Source: Sediminicoccus rosea
GTDB taxonomy: Bacteria; Pseudomonadota; Alphaproteobacteria; Acetobacterales; Acetobacteraceae
Assembly (NCBI RefSeq): GCF_033547095.1
Contig: NZ_CP137852.1
Coordinates: forward strand, 4,303,001-4,367,000
DNA: 64,000 nucleotides
Reading direction: 5' to 3'
Shown here: positions 15,637 through 24,884 of the stretch, piece after piece
Layout: each line of letters starts with the position of its first letter
Numbering within the stretch: position 1 is the stretch's first letter
The notes under the pieces: model-generated
What the model saw: the letters and a program-made list of their open reading frames with translations, nothing else
Database searches by the model: none
What the model was told of the DNA's origin: nothing
Translations under genes and position numbers: made by a program

Positions 15637-16547
15637 GCCGGCACCGGCAGCGCCAGCACGCGCGCGGCCGCCTCCACCACCTGGTCCACGGCGAGGCGCT
15701 GCATGGGTGTGTTTGCGGGCGGTCCCTTGGCCAGCACGGCCTGGGCGCGGGCGCCGACCGGGGCGTATTCGCTGGCCGGCGTCGGCCCGAAGAGGCCGAG
15801 CGTGGGCGCGCCCGTCGCGGCCGAGAGATGCATCAGCCCGGAATCATTGCCGATGAAGAGCGCGCCACGGGCCAGCACGGCGGCCGCCTCGGGCAGGGAG
15901 AGCCGGCCCACCAGGTCCAGCGCCTCGGGCAGGGCGGCCAGCACCGGCGCGGCCATTTGGCGCTCCGCCTCGCCCGGCCCGCCCAGGATGGCGAGGCGCG
16001 CACCAGGCAGCAGGCCATCGGGCGCGGCCAGCTTCTGCGCCAGCGCGATAAAGCGCTCGGCCGGCCACATCTTCACCCGCCAATTGGCGGTGGGGCCCAG
16101 GATCAGCCAAGGCCCGCCGGGCAGCAGTGCCGCGGCCCGGGCGGCCTCGGCCGGGCTGAACCAGGCGACGGGGCGCGGCGCGGGGGTCACGCCCAGCGCC
16201 TCGGCGATGTGCAGGAGGCGATGGCCCGAGCGGCGCCCGCCCTTCATCACCGCGCGCTTCCGCGCCAGCAGCAGCCAGGCGATGGCCGAGCCGCGGAGGT
16301 CCACCACCAGGTCCCAGCGGCGGAAGGCCACCTGGCGCCACAGCTCCAGCCAATGCAGGGACCAGCGGCGCTTGGTGACGGGAATGATGCGCTCCAGCCC
16401 CGGCAGATGGGCGAAGACGCCCTCGGCCACCGTGCCGCAGACGATGGTGAAGCGGGCGCCCGGGTTCTCGCGCAGCAGATGGTCGAGCAGGCCGGTCGAG
16501 AGCACGGCGTCGCCGATGCGGGTGGAGGTGATGAAGAGGATGCGCAC
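15633..16547 (-). CDS. GT9-family (heptosyltransferase-like) glycosyltransferase
   Basis: Protein of 304 residues and first gene of the glycan operon. MRILFITSTRIGDAVLSTGLLDHL is the N-terminal signature of GT9/heptosyltransferases; WLILGPTANWRVKMWPAERF and the C-terminal FIGNDSGLMHLSAATGAPTLGLFGP form the ADP-heptose-type nucleotide site, with the Asp-Ser-Gly-x-x-His motif intact. It likely adds heptose or a related sugar to LPS core. Its start is only about 70 bases from the divergent ygfZ, so the promoters share a short intergenic region. Confidence 0.9.
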   Translation of the reverse strand: MRILFITSTRIGDAVLSTGLLDHLLRENPGARFTIVCGTVAEGVFAHLPGLERIIPVTKRRWSLHWLELWRQVAFRRWDLVVDLRGSAIAWLLLARKRAVMKGGRRSGHRLLHIAEALGVTPAPRPVAWFSPAEAARAAALLPGGPWLILGPTANWRVKMWPAERFIALAQKLAAPDGLLPGARLAILGGPGEAERQMAAPVLAALPEALDLVGRLSLPEAAAVLARGALFIGNDSGLMHLSAATGAPTLGLFGPTPASEYAPVGARAQAVLAKGPPANTPMQRLAVDQVVEAAARVLALPVPA

Positions 16548-16614
16548 GGCTCGCCTCTAGCAGAAACGGCGCAGCTTGAACCCCCGGGTTGAACCCCCTG
16601 GCGGAAACCGCCAC

Positions 16615-17439
16615 ATGCCCCCCATGCCCATCGCCATATTGACCGAGCGCGCCGTCCTGGAAGTGACCGGCGAGGACCGCCTCGCCTTCCTGCAGGGGCT
16701 GGTTTCCAACGATGTGACCCTGGCCGCCCCCGGCCGGGCCGTCTGGACCGCCCTGCTGACGCCGCAAGGCAAGTGGCTGGCCGATTTCTTCCTGACCGCC
16801 GAGGCCGATCGCCTGCTGCTGGATGCGGAGGCCGCCCAGGCCGGGATGCTCATGCAGAAGCTGCTGCGCTTCCGCCTGCGCTCCAAGGTCGCCCTGGCGC
16901 CACTGGCGGGCTGGGTGGTGCAGGCCGGCTGGGGCGATGCCCTGATGCCGGCCGGCGCCACCCCCGATCCGCGCCTCGCCGAAGCCGGCTGGCGCTGGCC
17001 CACCCCATCGCCCCTGCCCGCCGATGCCCTGCCCGATGATTACGACGCGCATCGGCTGAGCCTCGGCCTGCCCGATGGCTCGCGCGACATGCAGGCCGAG
17101 CATTCCGTGCTGCTGGAGGCGGGCTTCGACGAGCTGCACGGCGTCTCCTGGTCCAAGGGCTGCTACATGGGGCAGGAACTGACGGCACGGACCAAGTATC
17201 GCGGCCTGGTGAAGCGGCGCCTGGTGCCCGTGGCCGTGGAGGGCCCGCTGCCCGCGCGCGGCACCCCGGTGACGCAGGGCGGCGCGGAGCTGGGCGAGAT
17301 GCGCTCGGGCCGCGCCGGACGCGGGCTGGCCCTGCTGCGGCTTCCGGCGCTCAGCGCCGGGCCGCTGGAATGCGGCGAGGCACGCCTCCTCCCGCTGGTC
17401 CCGGCCTGGATGAAGCTGCCCGAGGCGAGCGATGCGTGA
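16615..17439 (+). CDS. ygfZ: YgfZ/GcvT-like folate-binding Fe-S maturation protein
   Basis: Protein of about 274 residues. ATGs at 16615 and 16624 are both possible; a 16576 start would add thirteen unlikely residues. The family signature K-G-C-Y-x-G-Q-E is present as SKGCYMGQELTART around residues 179-190, with the conserved cysteine. The N-terminal EVTGEDRLAFLQGLVSNDV matches the aminomethyltransferase-like fold. Known members bind tetrahydrofolate and assist repair or assembly of certain iron-sulfur enzymes such as MiaB. It overlaps the next gene by four bases (GTGA). Confidence 0.92.
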   Translation: MPPMPIAILTERAVLEVTGEDRLAFLQGLVSNDVTLAAPGRAVWTALLTPQGKWLADFFLTAEADRLLLDAEAAQAGMLMQKLLRFRLRSKVALAPLAGWVVQAGWGDALMPAGATPDPRLAEAGWRWPTPSPLPADALPDDYDAHRLSLGLPDGSRDMQAEHSVLLEAGFDELHGVSWSKGCYMGQELTARTKYRGLVKRRLVPVAVEGPLPARGTPVTQGGAELGEMRSGRAGRGLALLRLPALSAGPLECGEARLLPLVPAWMKLPEASDA

Positions 17440-17906
17440 CGACAGACATGGTTGAAGATCGGGGCCCCGGCGTGCGCGTGCCGCCGCCGGTGATGGTGGC
17501 GGTGGCGCTCGGCCTTGCCTGGGGGCTGCAGAAGCTGCTGCCGGTGCAACTCGGCCCGCCCGCGGTCGCGCTGGGCGGCATGGTGATCTTCCTCGCCATG
17601 GGCTGGGTGGGCTGGGCGCTGCTGGTCCTGGTGCGCGCCGGCAACGACCCCCGGCCGGACAAGCCGGACACCGCCTTCGTGGCCGCCGGCCCCTACCGCT
17701 TCGGCCGGAACCCGATCTATTTCGGCTTTCTGCTCTTCCTGGCCGGCGTCGCGCTGAGCTGGGGCACGCTCTGGGCCTGGCTCGCCGTCGGCGCCACCTT
17801 CCTGGCGCTCGACGTGCTGGTGGTGCGGAAGGAGGAAGCCTATCTCCGCACCCGCTTCCCCGAGAGCTACCCGGCCTACGCCGCGCGCACGCGGCGCTGG
17901 CTTTAG
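17436..17906 (+). CDS. Isoprenylcysteine carboxylmethyltransferase-family membrane protein
   Basis: Protein of 156 residues from the GTG at 17436, whose GTGA overlaps the ygfZ stop. It has about four membrane helices (VMVAVALGLAWGLQKLL, VALGGMVIFLAMGWVGWALLVLV, IYFGFLLFLAGVALSWGTLWAWLAVGATFLALDVL). The C-terminal cofactor and catalytic motifs of the ICMT/PEMT group are visible: GPYRFGRNPIYFGFLL, RKEEAYLRTRFPESYPAYAART. Bacterial members are S-adenosylmethionine-dependent methyltransferases of unknown substrate. Its last bases overlap the 3' end of the convergent RND permease gene. Confidence 0.88.
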   Translation: MTTDMVEDRGPGVRVPPPVMVAVALGLAWGLQKLLPVQLGPPAVALGGMVIFLAMGWVGWALLVLVRAGNDPRPDKPDTAFVAAGPYRFGRNPIYFGFLLFLAGVALSWGTLWAWLAVGATFLALDVLVVRKEEAYLRTRFPESYPAYAARTRRWL

Positions 17907-20900
17907 CCCGGCAGCGTCTTCTCCGCCGCCGGCTTCGGCGCCTTGCGCTTTCGCTCCTCCCAGCGCTGAAGCACCGTGAAGAAGGCGGGCACGAAGAGCA
18001 CCGCGAGGCAGGTGTTCGCCAGCATCCCCGACATCACCGCGATGCCGATGGAGTTGCGCGCCGAAGCGCCCGCGCCCGTCGCCATCGCCAGCGGCAGCAC
18101 ACCCAGGATGAAGGCGATGGAGGTCATGATGATCGGCCGGAAGCGGCGCCGCGCGGCTTCGATCGCCGCCTGCTCGATCTCCATCCCCTCCGCCCGCAGC
18201 TCGCGCGCGACCTCGACGATGAGGATGGCGTTCTTGGAGCCGAGCGCCACCAGCAGCACGAGCCCGATCTGCGTGTAGAGGTTGTTGGCGATGCCAAGCC
18301 CGATCAGCGCGGCCGCCGTGCCCAGAAGTGCCAGCGGCACGGCCAGGATGACGCCCACGGGCGCCAGCCAGCTCTCATACTGGCCAGCCAGCACCATGTA
18401 GACCAGCAGCAGCGCCAGCGCGAAGACCAGGTACATCTGGCTGCCGACCTGCGCCTCCTGGTAGGAGAGCGCGGTCCAGTCGAAGCCCGTCCCCGGCGGC
18501 AGCACATGCCCGCCGATCTGCTCCATCAGCCCCATCACCTCGCCCGAGCTGAAGCCCTGCGCCGGGATGCCGCTGATCATGGCCGCCGGATAGAGATTGT
18601 AGAGGTTGATCAGCGAGGGGCCGAGCTCCATCCGCCAGGAGGCGAGCGCACCGACCGGCACCATCTGGCCCTGGCGGTTGCGGACATGCAGCTGGCCGAT
18701 GTCGTCCGGGTTTACGCGCGCATCGCCATCCGCCTGGACATAGACCTGGAAGGTGCGGCCGAAGCGGTTGAACTGGTTGACGTAGGTGGAGCCCAGATAG
18801 CTCTGCACGGTCGAGAACACGTCGGCCACGCCCACCTGCAGCGCCTCCGCCTGCACGCGGTCCACCTCCACGCGCAGCTGCGGCACCTCGGCGCGGAAGG
18901 TGGTGAAGGCGCGGTTGATGGCCGATTGCGAGGTGGCGTTCTCGACGATCGTGTCGGTCAGCCGCTGCAGCTTGGTCCAGTCGAAGACGCCGTCCCGCAG
19001 CTCGACCATCATCGAGAAGCCGGAGGCATTGCCGATGCCCTGGATGGGCGGCGGCGGCAGCACGCTGATCGCCGCATCCTGGTAGGTGCTGAAGCGCCGC
19101 AACATCGTGGCGTAGAGGCCGCGCAGATCCCGGCCACTTCTGGGCGGCCGCAGCGACCAGTCGTCCAGGATCGCGTAGATCACGCCCGCATTCACCAGGG
19201 TGGCGTTGTTGTCCAGAACGGAGACGCCGGTGATGACGATGGTCTGCGCGACGCCGGGGATGGCGCGCACCTCGGCCTCCACATCGCTCAGCACCCGGTG
19301 CGACCGCTCAAGCGAGGCGCCGTCGGGCAGCTGCACGCTGAGCAGCAGGTAGCCCTGGTCCTCGGTCGGGATGAAGGCCGTGGGAATCCGCGTGAGACCC
19401 CAGCCGGCGAGGCCGATCATGCCGAGCGCCAGCAGCACGGAGACGCGCGCATGCCGCACGATGACGGCGACGACGCGCGTATACCACGCCTCCACCACGC
19501 CGAAGCCGCGGTTGAACACCCGGCAGAAGATGTTGCGTTTCTCCGGCGGCGTGGCGGGCTTCAGCCACATGGCGCACTGCGTGGGCTTCAGCGTCGCCGC
19601 GTTGATCGCGCTGATGAGCGCCGTGGCGGCGATGACGAGGGCGAACTGGCGATACATCTGGCCGGTCAGCCCGGGCAGGAAGGCGGCCGGCAGGAACACC
19701 GCCATCAGCACGAGCGTGATGCCGATGATGGGGCCGAACAGCTCGTCCATCGCCTTGCCGGCGGCGACATGCGGCTCCTCGCCCTTGTCGATGTGATGGG
19801 CCGCGGATTCCACCACCACGATCGCGTCATCCACCACGATGCCGATGGCCAGCACGATGGCGAAGAGCGTGGAGAGGTTGATGGTGAAGCCGAGGGCCGC
19901 CATGGCCGCGAAGGCGCCGATGATCGTGACCGGCACCGTCGTCGCCGGCACCAGCGTGGCACGCCAGTCCTGCAAGAAGACGAGGATGACCGCCAGGACC
20001 AGCACGCCCGCGATGAGGAGCGTCACATAGACCTCATGGATCGAGGTCTTGACGAAGATCGTCGTGTCGAAGGGGATGGCCCAGGTCATGCCCTCGGGGA
20101 AATCGCGCGAGAGGCGTTCCATCGTCGCCTTCACCTGCGCCGCCACCTCGAGCGCATTGGCGCCGGGGAGCTGGAAGATGCCGAGGCCGGTGGAGGCGCG
20201 GCCATTCCAGTTGAAGATCTGGCTGTAGGTCTGCGCCCCCAGCTCGACGCGGCCGACATCGCGCACGCGGATGAAGCGCCCGCCCGGCTCGGCCTTGATG
20301 ATGATGTCCTCGAACTGCGAGACATCCTCGAGGCGGCCCAGGATGTTCAGCGTGATCTGGAAGGCCTGGCCCGAGGGGGCCGGCTGCATGCCGAGCTGGC
20401 CCGCCGCCACCTGCTGGTTCTGCTGCTGCAGTGCCTGGATCACATCGCCCGGAACCAGCCCGCGCGCCTGCATCTGGTCGGGGTCGAGCCAGATTCGCAT
20501 GGCGTATTGCGCGGCACCGAAGACGCGCACCTGGCCCACGCCGGGCAGGCGCGACAGCTCCTGCATCAGGTTGATCGTCGCGTAGTTTGCCAGGAACAGC
20601 CCGTCATGCCGCGGGTTGGTGGAGGCGAGCGTCACGATCTCCAGGATCGAGCTGGCATGGATCTGTGTGGTGACGCCCTGCATCTGCACCGGCGCGGGCA
20701 GCTGCGCGAGCGCCGAGGCGACGCGGTTCTGCACCAGCACCTGCGCCATGTTCGGATCGGTGCCGATCTCGAAGGAGACTGTGAGGGTGTAGGAGCCGTC
20801 CGCCGCCGACTGCGACTGCATGTAGATCATGCCGGCGACGCCGTTGACCTGCTGCTCGATCGGCAGGGCCACCGTGTCCACGATGGTCTGCGCCGAGGCG

Positions 20901-21055
20901 CCCGGATAGCTGGTGGTGACCGTCACCGTCGGCGGCACCACATTGGGATACTGCGCGACCGGCAGGTTGAAGACCGAGACGGCACCGATCAGCACGAAGA
21001 GCATCGCGATGACGTTGGCGAGGATGGGCCTCGCGATGAAAAAGCGCGAGATCAT
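17903..21055 (-). CDS. RND multidrug efflux permease, HAE1 family
   Basis: Protein of 1050 residues, the full AcrB/MexB length. It begins ISRFFIARPILANVIAML and shows twelve membrane segments in two repeats separated by periplasmic loops. The proton-relay aspartates are present as Asp409-Asp410 in GIVVDDAIVVVE within TM4. The second half has GSKNAILIVEVARELR and RFRPIIMTSIAFILGVLPLA. It pumps amphiphilic drugs, solvents or dyes from periplasm and membrane using the proton gradient. It overlaps the adaptor gene by four bases; adaptor, permease and outer-membrane channel form one operon (23943 to 17903). Substrate range is not predictable, and no local TetR-type repressor is visible. Confidence 0.97.
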   Translation of the reverse strand: MISRFFIARPILANVIAMLFVLIGAVSVFNLPVAQYPNVVPPTVTVTTSYPGASAQTIVDTVALPIEQQVNGVAGMIYMQSQSAADGSYTLTVSFEIGTDPNMAQVLVQNRVASALAQLPAPVQMQGVTTQIHASSILEIVTLASTNPRHDGLFLANYATINLMQELSRLPGVGQVRVFGAAQYAMRIWLDPDQMQARGLVPGDVIQALQQQNQQVAAGQLGMQPAPSGQAFQITLNILGRLEDVSQFEDIIIKAEPGGRFIRVRDVGRVELGAQTYSQIFNWNGRASTGLGIFQLPGANALEVAAQVKATMERLSRDFPEGMTWAIPFDTTIFVKTSIHEVYVTLLIAGVLVLAVILVFLQDWRATLVPATTVPVTIIGAFAAMAALGFTINLSTLFAIVLAIGIVVDDAIVVVESAAHHIDKGEEPHVAAGKAMDELFGPIIGITLVLMAVFLPAAFLPGLTGQMYRQFALVIAATALISAINAATLKPTQCAMWLKPATPPEKRNIFCRVFNRGFGVVEAWYTRVVAVIVRHARVSVLLALGMIGLAGWGLTRIPTAFIPTEDQGYLLLSVQLPDGASLERSHRVLSDVEAEVRAIPGVAQTIVITGVSVLDNNATLVNAGVIYAILDDWSLRPPRSGRDLRGLYATMLRRFSTYQDAAISVLPPPPIQGIGNASGFSMMVELRDGVFDWTKLQRLTDTIVENATSQSAINRAFTTFRAEVPQLRVEVDRVQAEALQVGVADVFSTVQSYLGSTYVNQFNRFGRTFQVYVQADGDARVNPDDIGQLHVRNRQGQMVPVGALASWRMELGPSLINLYNLYPAAMISGIPAQGFSSGEVMGLMEQIGGHVLPPGTGFDWTALSYQEAQVGSQMYLVFALALLLVYMVLAGQYESWLAPVGVILAVPLALLGTAAALIGLGIANNLYTQIGLVLLVALGSKNAILIVEVARELRAEGMEIEQAAIEAARRRFRPIIMTSIAFILGVLPLAMATGAGASARNSIGIAVMSGMLANTCLAVLFVPAFFTVLQRWEERKRKAPKPAAEKTLPG

Positions 21056-22278
21056 CGGGCGGGTGCCGCCGCGGGGGCGGGCGCCGGGGCAGACGGCGCC
21101 GCGGGCACCGGATTGGCCACCGTGCCGGTGACGGGCTCAGCCGGCGGTGGCGCGATGGTGCCGCGCTGCACCGTGACGCGCGCGCCAGGGATGGCGCGTT
21201 GCAGGCCGGAGATCACCACCTGGTCCTCCGGCTTCAGCCCCTCCTCGATCACGCGCAGCGTGCCGATGCGCTGGCCCAGCATCACCGGCCGCTGCTCGAT
21301 GGTGGAATTGGCCCCCACCACCATGAGGTAGGAGCCGAGCTGGTTGGAGCCCAGCGCCGCCTCGGGCACCATCAGCGCATCCGGCCGCGTGCGGATCGGC
21401 ACGCGCACCCGCACGAACAGGCCGGGCAGCAGCGTCTGGTCGGCATTGGCGAAGAGGCCGCGCAGCTGCAGCGTGCCCGTGGCCGGGTCGAGCTGCGGCG
21501 CGATGTAGTCCAGCCGCCCGCCGATGCGGAACTGGGAATCCCCGGCCAGGGCGATCTGCACCGGCGGCGCGTTGTCGCCCAGCTGGTCCGGCCTGCGGAT
21601 GCCCCGCCCGTCCAGCTCGCGCCGGATGCGCAGCAGGTCGCGCTCATTGACCGAGAAGTTCACATGGATCGGTGAGAGTTGCACCAGCGTCGCAAGCCGC
21701 GTCGGCGTCGAGGCGCCGACCAGGGCGCCCACGTCCACCATATGCGCGCCGGCCACGCCGTCGAAGGGCGCCGTCACATCGGTGTAGCCAAGGTTGATGC
21801 GGGCCAGCGCCAGATTGGCCTGCGCCTCGCCGAGCGTCGCCTGCGCCTGGTCGCGCTGGGACTGCCAGCGCTCCAGGTCGGCCTGGGCGGTCGCGTTCTG
21901 GCCGATCAGCCGCTGCTGGCGCGCGAGTTCCGAATTGGCACGGTCCAGCAGGGCCTGGTTCTGCTGCACCTGCGCCTCGGCCTGCTGCACCTTGGCGCGA
22001 TACTGGTCGGGCTCGATCTGGAAGAGGCGCTGGCCGCTGCGCACCACCGCGCCATCCGCGTAGTCGATGGAGCGCAGGAAGCCCGGCACGCGCGCGACGA
22101 GGTCGATCACGCTGACCGCCACCGTGCTGCCCGTCGCCTCCAGATATTCCGTCGCCGGCGCCACCGCCGGGGTGGCCGCCGTCACCTGCGGCGGGGGCGG
22201 CGGCACGAAGGTGTTGTCCTCCTTGCAGCCGAGCAGCGCGCCCGTGATCAGCAGCAGACTGGCATGACGTCGGATCAT
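21052..22278 (-). CDS. RND efflux periplasmic adaptor (membrane fusion protein)
   Basis: Protein of 408 residues with a lipoprotein leader ending LLGC. It shows the classic order: lipoyl-like half (GFLRSIDYADGAVVRSGQRLFQIEP), a long alpha-hairpin of heptads (QAEAQVQQNQALLDRANSELARQQ, QRDQAQATLGEAQANLALA), the second lipoyl half (YTDVTAPFDGVAG), then beta-barrel and membrane-proximal domains. The C-terminal 40 residues are a Pro/Ala tail of low complexity. It links the inner-membrane RND pump to the outer-membrane channel, and is coupled by overlap to the pump gene. Confidence 0.96.
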   Translation of the reverse strand: MIRRHASLLLITGALLGCKEDNTFVPPPPPQVTAATPAVAPATEYLEATGSTVAVSVIDLVARVPGFLRSIDYADGAVVRSGQRLFQIEPDQYRAKVQQAEAQVQQNQALLDRANSELARQQRLIGQNATAQADLERWQSQRDQAQATLGEAQANLALARINLGYTDVTAPFDGVAGAHMVDVGALVGASTPTRLATLVQLSPIHVNFSVNERDLLRIRRELDGRGIRRPDQLGDNAPPVQIALAGDSQFRIGGRLDYIAPQLDPATGTLQLRGLFANADQTLLPGLFVRVRVPIRTRPDALMVPEAALGSNQLGSYLMVVGANSTIEQRPVMLGQRIGTLRVIEEGLKPEDQVVISGLQRAIPGARVTVQRGTIAPPPAEPVTGTVANPVPAAPSAPAPAPAAAPAR

Positions 22279-22290
22279 CGGATGCTCACG

Positions 22291-23943
22291 CTAGAAGGTG
22301 GGTTGGGGCAGCAGACCCTGGGTCCGCGGCGGGGTCAGGCGGCCATCGTCGTAGTCGAGCAGCGGGCCCCAATCGGTGCGCAGCGCCATCTGCCGGCGCG
22401 TCGCCTCGGTGACCAGCGGCCGGCCCTCGCGGATCTCCCAGCCGCCGCCCAGCGCGCGATAGACCGAGATGAGGCCCTGCGGGATGTCGGTCTCGGCGAT
22501 GGCGAGCTGGTCCTCGTATTCGAGCAGGATGCGCTGGCTGAGCAGCACGGTCGTGTAGTCGGTCTGCCCCTGCTCATACTGCGTGAGCGAGATGGCGGCC
22601 GCGCGGCGCGAGGCGGCGACGGCGCGGCGCAGGGCCACGGCGGCCTGCTGCGCGCCGGCGAAGGAGACGAGGCCGTCCTCCACCTCGCGCTGCGCCTGGA
22701 GCACGGCCTGCTGGTAGGTGAGCAGCGCCTGCTGGAACACCGCATCCTGCGCGCGCACCTGGTTGGTGATCTGCCCCCAGTTCAGGATGTTCCAGAGCAC
22801 CGAGGGGCCGGCGGTGAAGCTCGTCGCGTTGCGCCAGGCGCCGCCCGAGGCGAGGCGCAGGCTGCCCGCATCGGTCGCGAGGAAGCCGAAGCTGCCGCTG
22901 AGCGAGACGGCGGGGAAGAGGTCGGCCCGCGCCACGCCGATGCGCGCGCTTTGCGCGGCCGCATTGGCGATGGCGAGCCGCAGGTCCGGCCGGCGCCGCA
23001 GCAGGTCCGCCGGAACACCGGTGGCCACCATCAGGCCCGGGCGCGGGATGGGGCCCGGCTGGAGCATGGTCCGGATCTCGGCCGGCGTGACGCCGAGCAG
23101 CACGGCGAGCGCGTTGCGCGCGCGCTCGATCTGCGCCTCGAGGCCGGGCACCAGCGCCTCGGTCCCGGCCAGCTGGGACTGCGCCTGGTCGGGGTCGCGC
23201 TCGCTCGTCGCACCCTCGCGGAAGCGGACGCGGGCGATGCGCAGCGACTGCCGCTGCAGGTTGATGTTGGCCTTGGTGATGGCGAGCCGCGCTTCCAGCC
23301 CGCGCAGGTTCACATAGGTCGCCGCCGTGTCGCTCAGCAGGCTGACCATCGCGTTGTCGTAATCGGCGATGGAGGCGACGAGGTCGGAATCGGATGCCTC
23401 GATGGCGCGGCGGAAGCGGCCCCAGAAATCAATCTCCCAGGCGGCGGTGATGCCGGCGCGGCCGAGATTGTAGCCCCGCGTGCCGCCAGTGATGGCGCCC
23501 GAATTGTTGCTGGTGGCGCGCTCGGTCAGCAGCAGCCCATAGGCCTGCTGCTGCTGCGGGTAATAGGCGCCGACCGTCGCGGCCAGCACGGCGCGGGCCT
23601 GCAGCACGCGCACGCCGGCGCGCTGGAGGGTAAGGTTCTGCGCCGCTGCCGTCTCGATCAGGCGGTTCAGCGTCGGGTCGTTCAGGCTGCGCCACCAGGC
23701 GGTGTCCGCCGGCGGGCAGGTGGTGGTGGCGGTCGGCACGCAGCGCGTGGCCGGGATGTTCGGGCCGGCGGCCCAGCTGGTGTCAAGCTGCGCGGGCGGG
23801 CGGGAGAAATCCGGCCCCACCATGGTGCAGCCGCCGAGCAAAGGAACCGCCAGGGCGAGCATGCCCCAGCGACGCGCGGCGGGGGCGGGTTTCGCGAATC
23901 GCGCGGGGCGCCGCGGCAAATTTTCATCAGACGGCACGGGCAC
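22291..23943 (-). CDS. RND efflux outer-membrane channel (OprM/NodT family lipoprotein)
   Basis: Protein of 550 residues, first gene of the efflux operon. A PLLGGC lipobox follows a basic N-terminus; an internal ATG at 23862 (MLALAVPLLGGC) is an alternative start giving a normal-length signal. Two homologous halves of the outer-membrane efflux protein domain are visible: DTAWWRSLNDPTLNRLIETA, GITAAWEIDFWGRFRRAIEAS, then RPDLRLAIANAAAQSARIGVARADLFPAVSLSGSFG and SVLWNILNWGQITNQVRAQDA. It forms the trimeric tunnel of the tripartite pump. About 15 residues near the N-terminus (TRCVPTATTTCPP) carry two extra cysteines, a small insertion. Confidence 0.95.
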   Translation of the reverse strand: MPVPSDENLPRRPARFAKPAPAARRWGMLALAVPLLGGCTMVGPDFSRPPAQLDTSWAAGPNIPATRCVPTATTTCPPADTAWWRSLNDPTLNRLIETAAAQNLTLQRAGVRVLQARAVLAATVGAYYPQQQQAYGLLLTERATSNNSGAITGGTRGYNLGRAGITAAWEIDFWGRFRRAIEASDSDLVASIADYDNAMVSLLSDTAATYVNLRGLEARLAITKANINLQRQSLRIARVRFREGATSERDPDQAQSQLAGTEALVPGLEAQIERARNALAVLLGVTPAEIRTMLQPGPIPRPGLMVATGVPADLLRRRPDLRLAIANAAAQSARIGVARADLFPAVSLSGSFGFLATDAGSLRLASGGAWRNATSFTAGPSVLWNILNWGQITNQVRAQDAVFQQALLTYQQAVLQAQREVEDGLVSFAGAQQAAVALRRAVAASRRAAAISLTQYEQGQTDYTTVLLSQRILLEYEDQLAIAETDIPQGLISVYRALGGGWEIREGRPLVTEATRRQMALRTDWGPLLDYDDGRLTPPRTQGLLPQPTF

Positions 23944-24065
23944 CCATCCTCGCTCGAATCATTCACGTCCCGCGCGACGATATGGACCAACCGCCCGGCT
24001 GAGAAGGCCTATCATGCGGCAAGTGTCTTCATCGCGCGTTAATCCTGTGTGGCGATGATCGGCGT

Positions 24066-24839
24066 GTGGAACCGCTCACCGCCATCCCTCCATCACCGGC
24101 CGCTTCCCCTGGCCTTGCCCCGGCGGCCCAACCCGCGGCGCGAGCCCGCCAGCCCCTGCCGGGCGGCTTCGCCGTGGCCCTCGCCACCGCACAGGAGGCC
24201 ACGCCCCGCGTGCGGGGCGTGGCGCTGTCCGGCGTAGGGCCACGCCCCTGGGAGGCCGCGCCCAACCCCGAATTCCGCCAGCGCATCGCCCAGGCCGAAC
24301 GCAGCGCCGAGCATGCGCGGGATGGCTATGGCGTGCGCAACCCGCGCTCCGGCGCGCTCGGCCGCTACCAGTTCCTGCCCAGCAGCCTGCTCGACCTGGG
24401 CTGGAGGAACGCGCAGGGGCAATGGACCGCGCTGGCCGAACGGCACGGCGTGCGCAGCGAGGCCGATTTCCTCGCCAATCCCGCCGCGCAGGAGGCCGCG
24501 ATGTCCCACTTCCTCCGCCGGGTCGAGGTGCAGCTGGAGCGCAATGGCGTGATGACGCGCCAGGGCGGCAGCGTGCGCGGGCTGAACGGCCAGGAGATCA
24601 GCCTGAGCGAGGGCGGCATGGTCGCCGCCGCGCATCGCCGCGGCTCGGGCATGCTGGCGCGCTACCTGGCGCATCGCAGCAACACGCCGGATGCCCCGCT
24701 CTCGGCGCGGGAGCGCGCGGCCTTCCAGGCGGTGGAGCGGCGGCTGCAGGATTTCGGCCAGGTGGCCTATGCCAGCCTGCGGCCGCAGCCCAACCGGGCG
24801 CTCGCCGCGGCGCCGGCGGCCACCACGCCGCCCTCGTAA
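24066..24839 (+). CDS. Lysozyme-like-fold protein of unknown role
   Basis: Protein of 257 residues. After an Ala/Pro-rich N-terminal region without a clear signal peptide comes a segment like muramidase or phage-type peptidoglycan hydrolases: QAERSAEHARDGYGVRNP, SGALGRYQFLPSSLLDLGW, then VRSEADFLANPAAQEAAMSHFL and LSEGGMVAAAHRRGSGML. The GALGRYQFLPSSL motif with nearby Glu (AERSAE) suggests a lysozyme-like superfamily core. The C-terminal tail is low complexity. It may be a cell-wall enzyme exported by a non-Sec route or linked to the flagellum or an injection apparatus, but the neighbours (efflux operon, DUF1489) do not help. Confidence 0.65.
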   Translation: MEPLTAIPPSPAASPGLAPAAQPAARARQPLPGGFAVALATAQEATPRVRGVALSGVGPRPWEAAPNPEFRQRIAQAERSAEHARDGYGVRNPRSGALGRYQFLPSSLLDLGWRNAQGQWTALAERHGVRSEADFLANPAAQEAAMSHFLRRVEVQLERNGVMTRQGGSVRGLNGQEISLSEGGMVAAAHRRGSGMLARYLAHRSNTPDAPLSARERAAFQAVERRLQDFGQVAYASLRPQPNRALAAAPAATTPPS

Positions 24840-24884
24840 CATCAGAGCTTGCCCGACTCGCCACCCGGGCCACATGCAGGGGCG

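Noticed and set aside
18506-21331. A 941-codon frame antisense to the RND permease
   Set aside because: His/Arg/Asp-rich shadow with no domain; the permease on the other strand is fully conserved.
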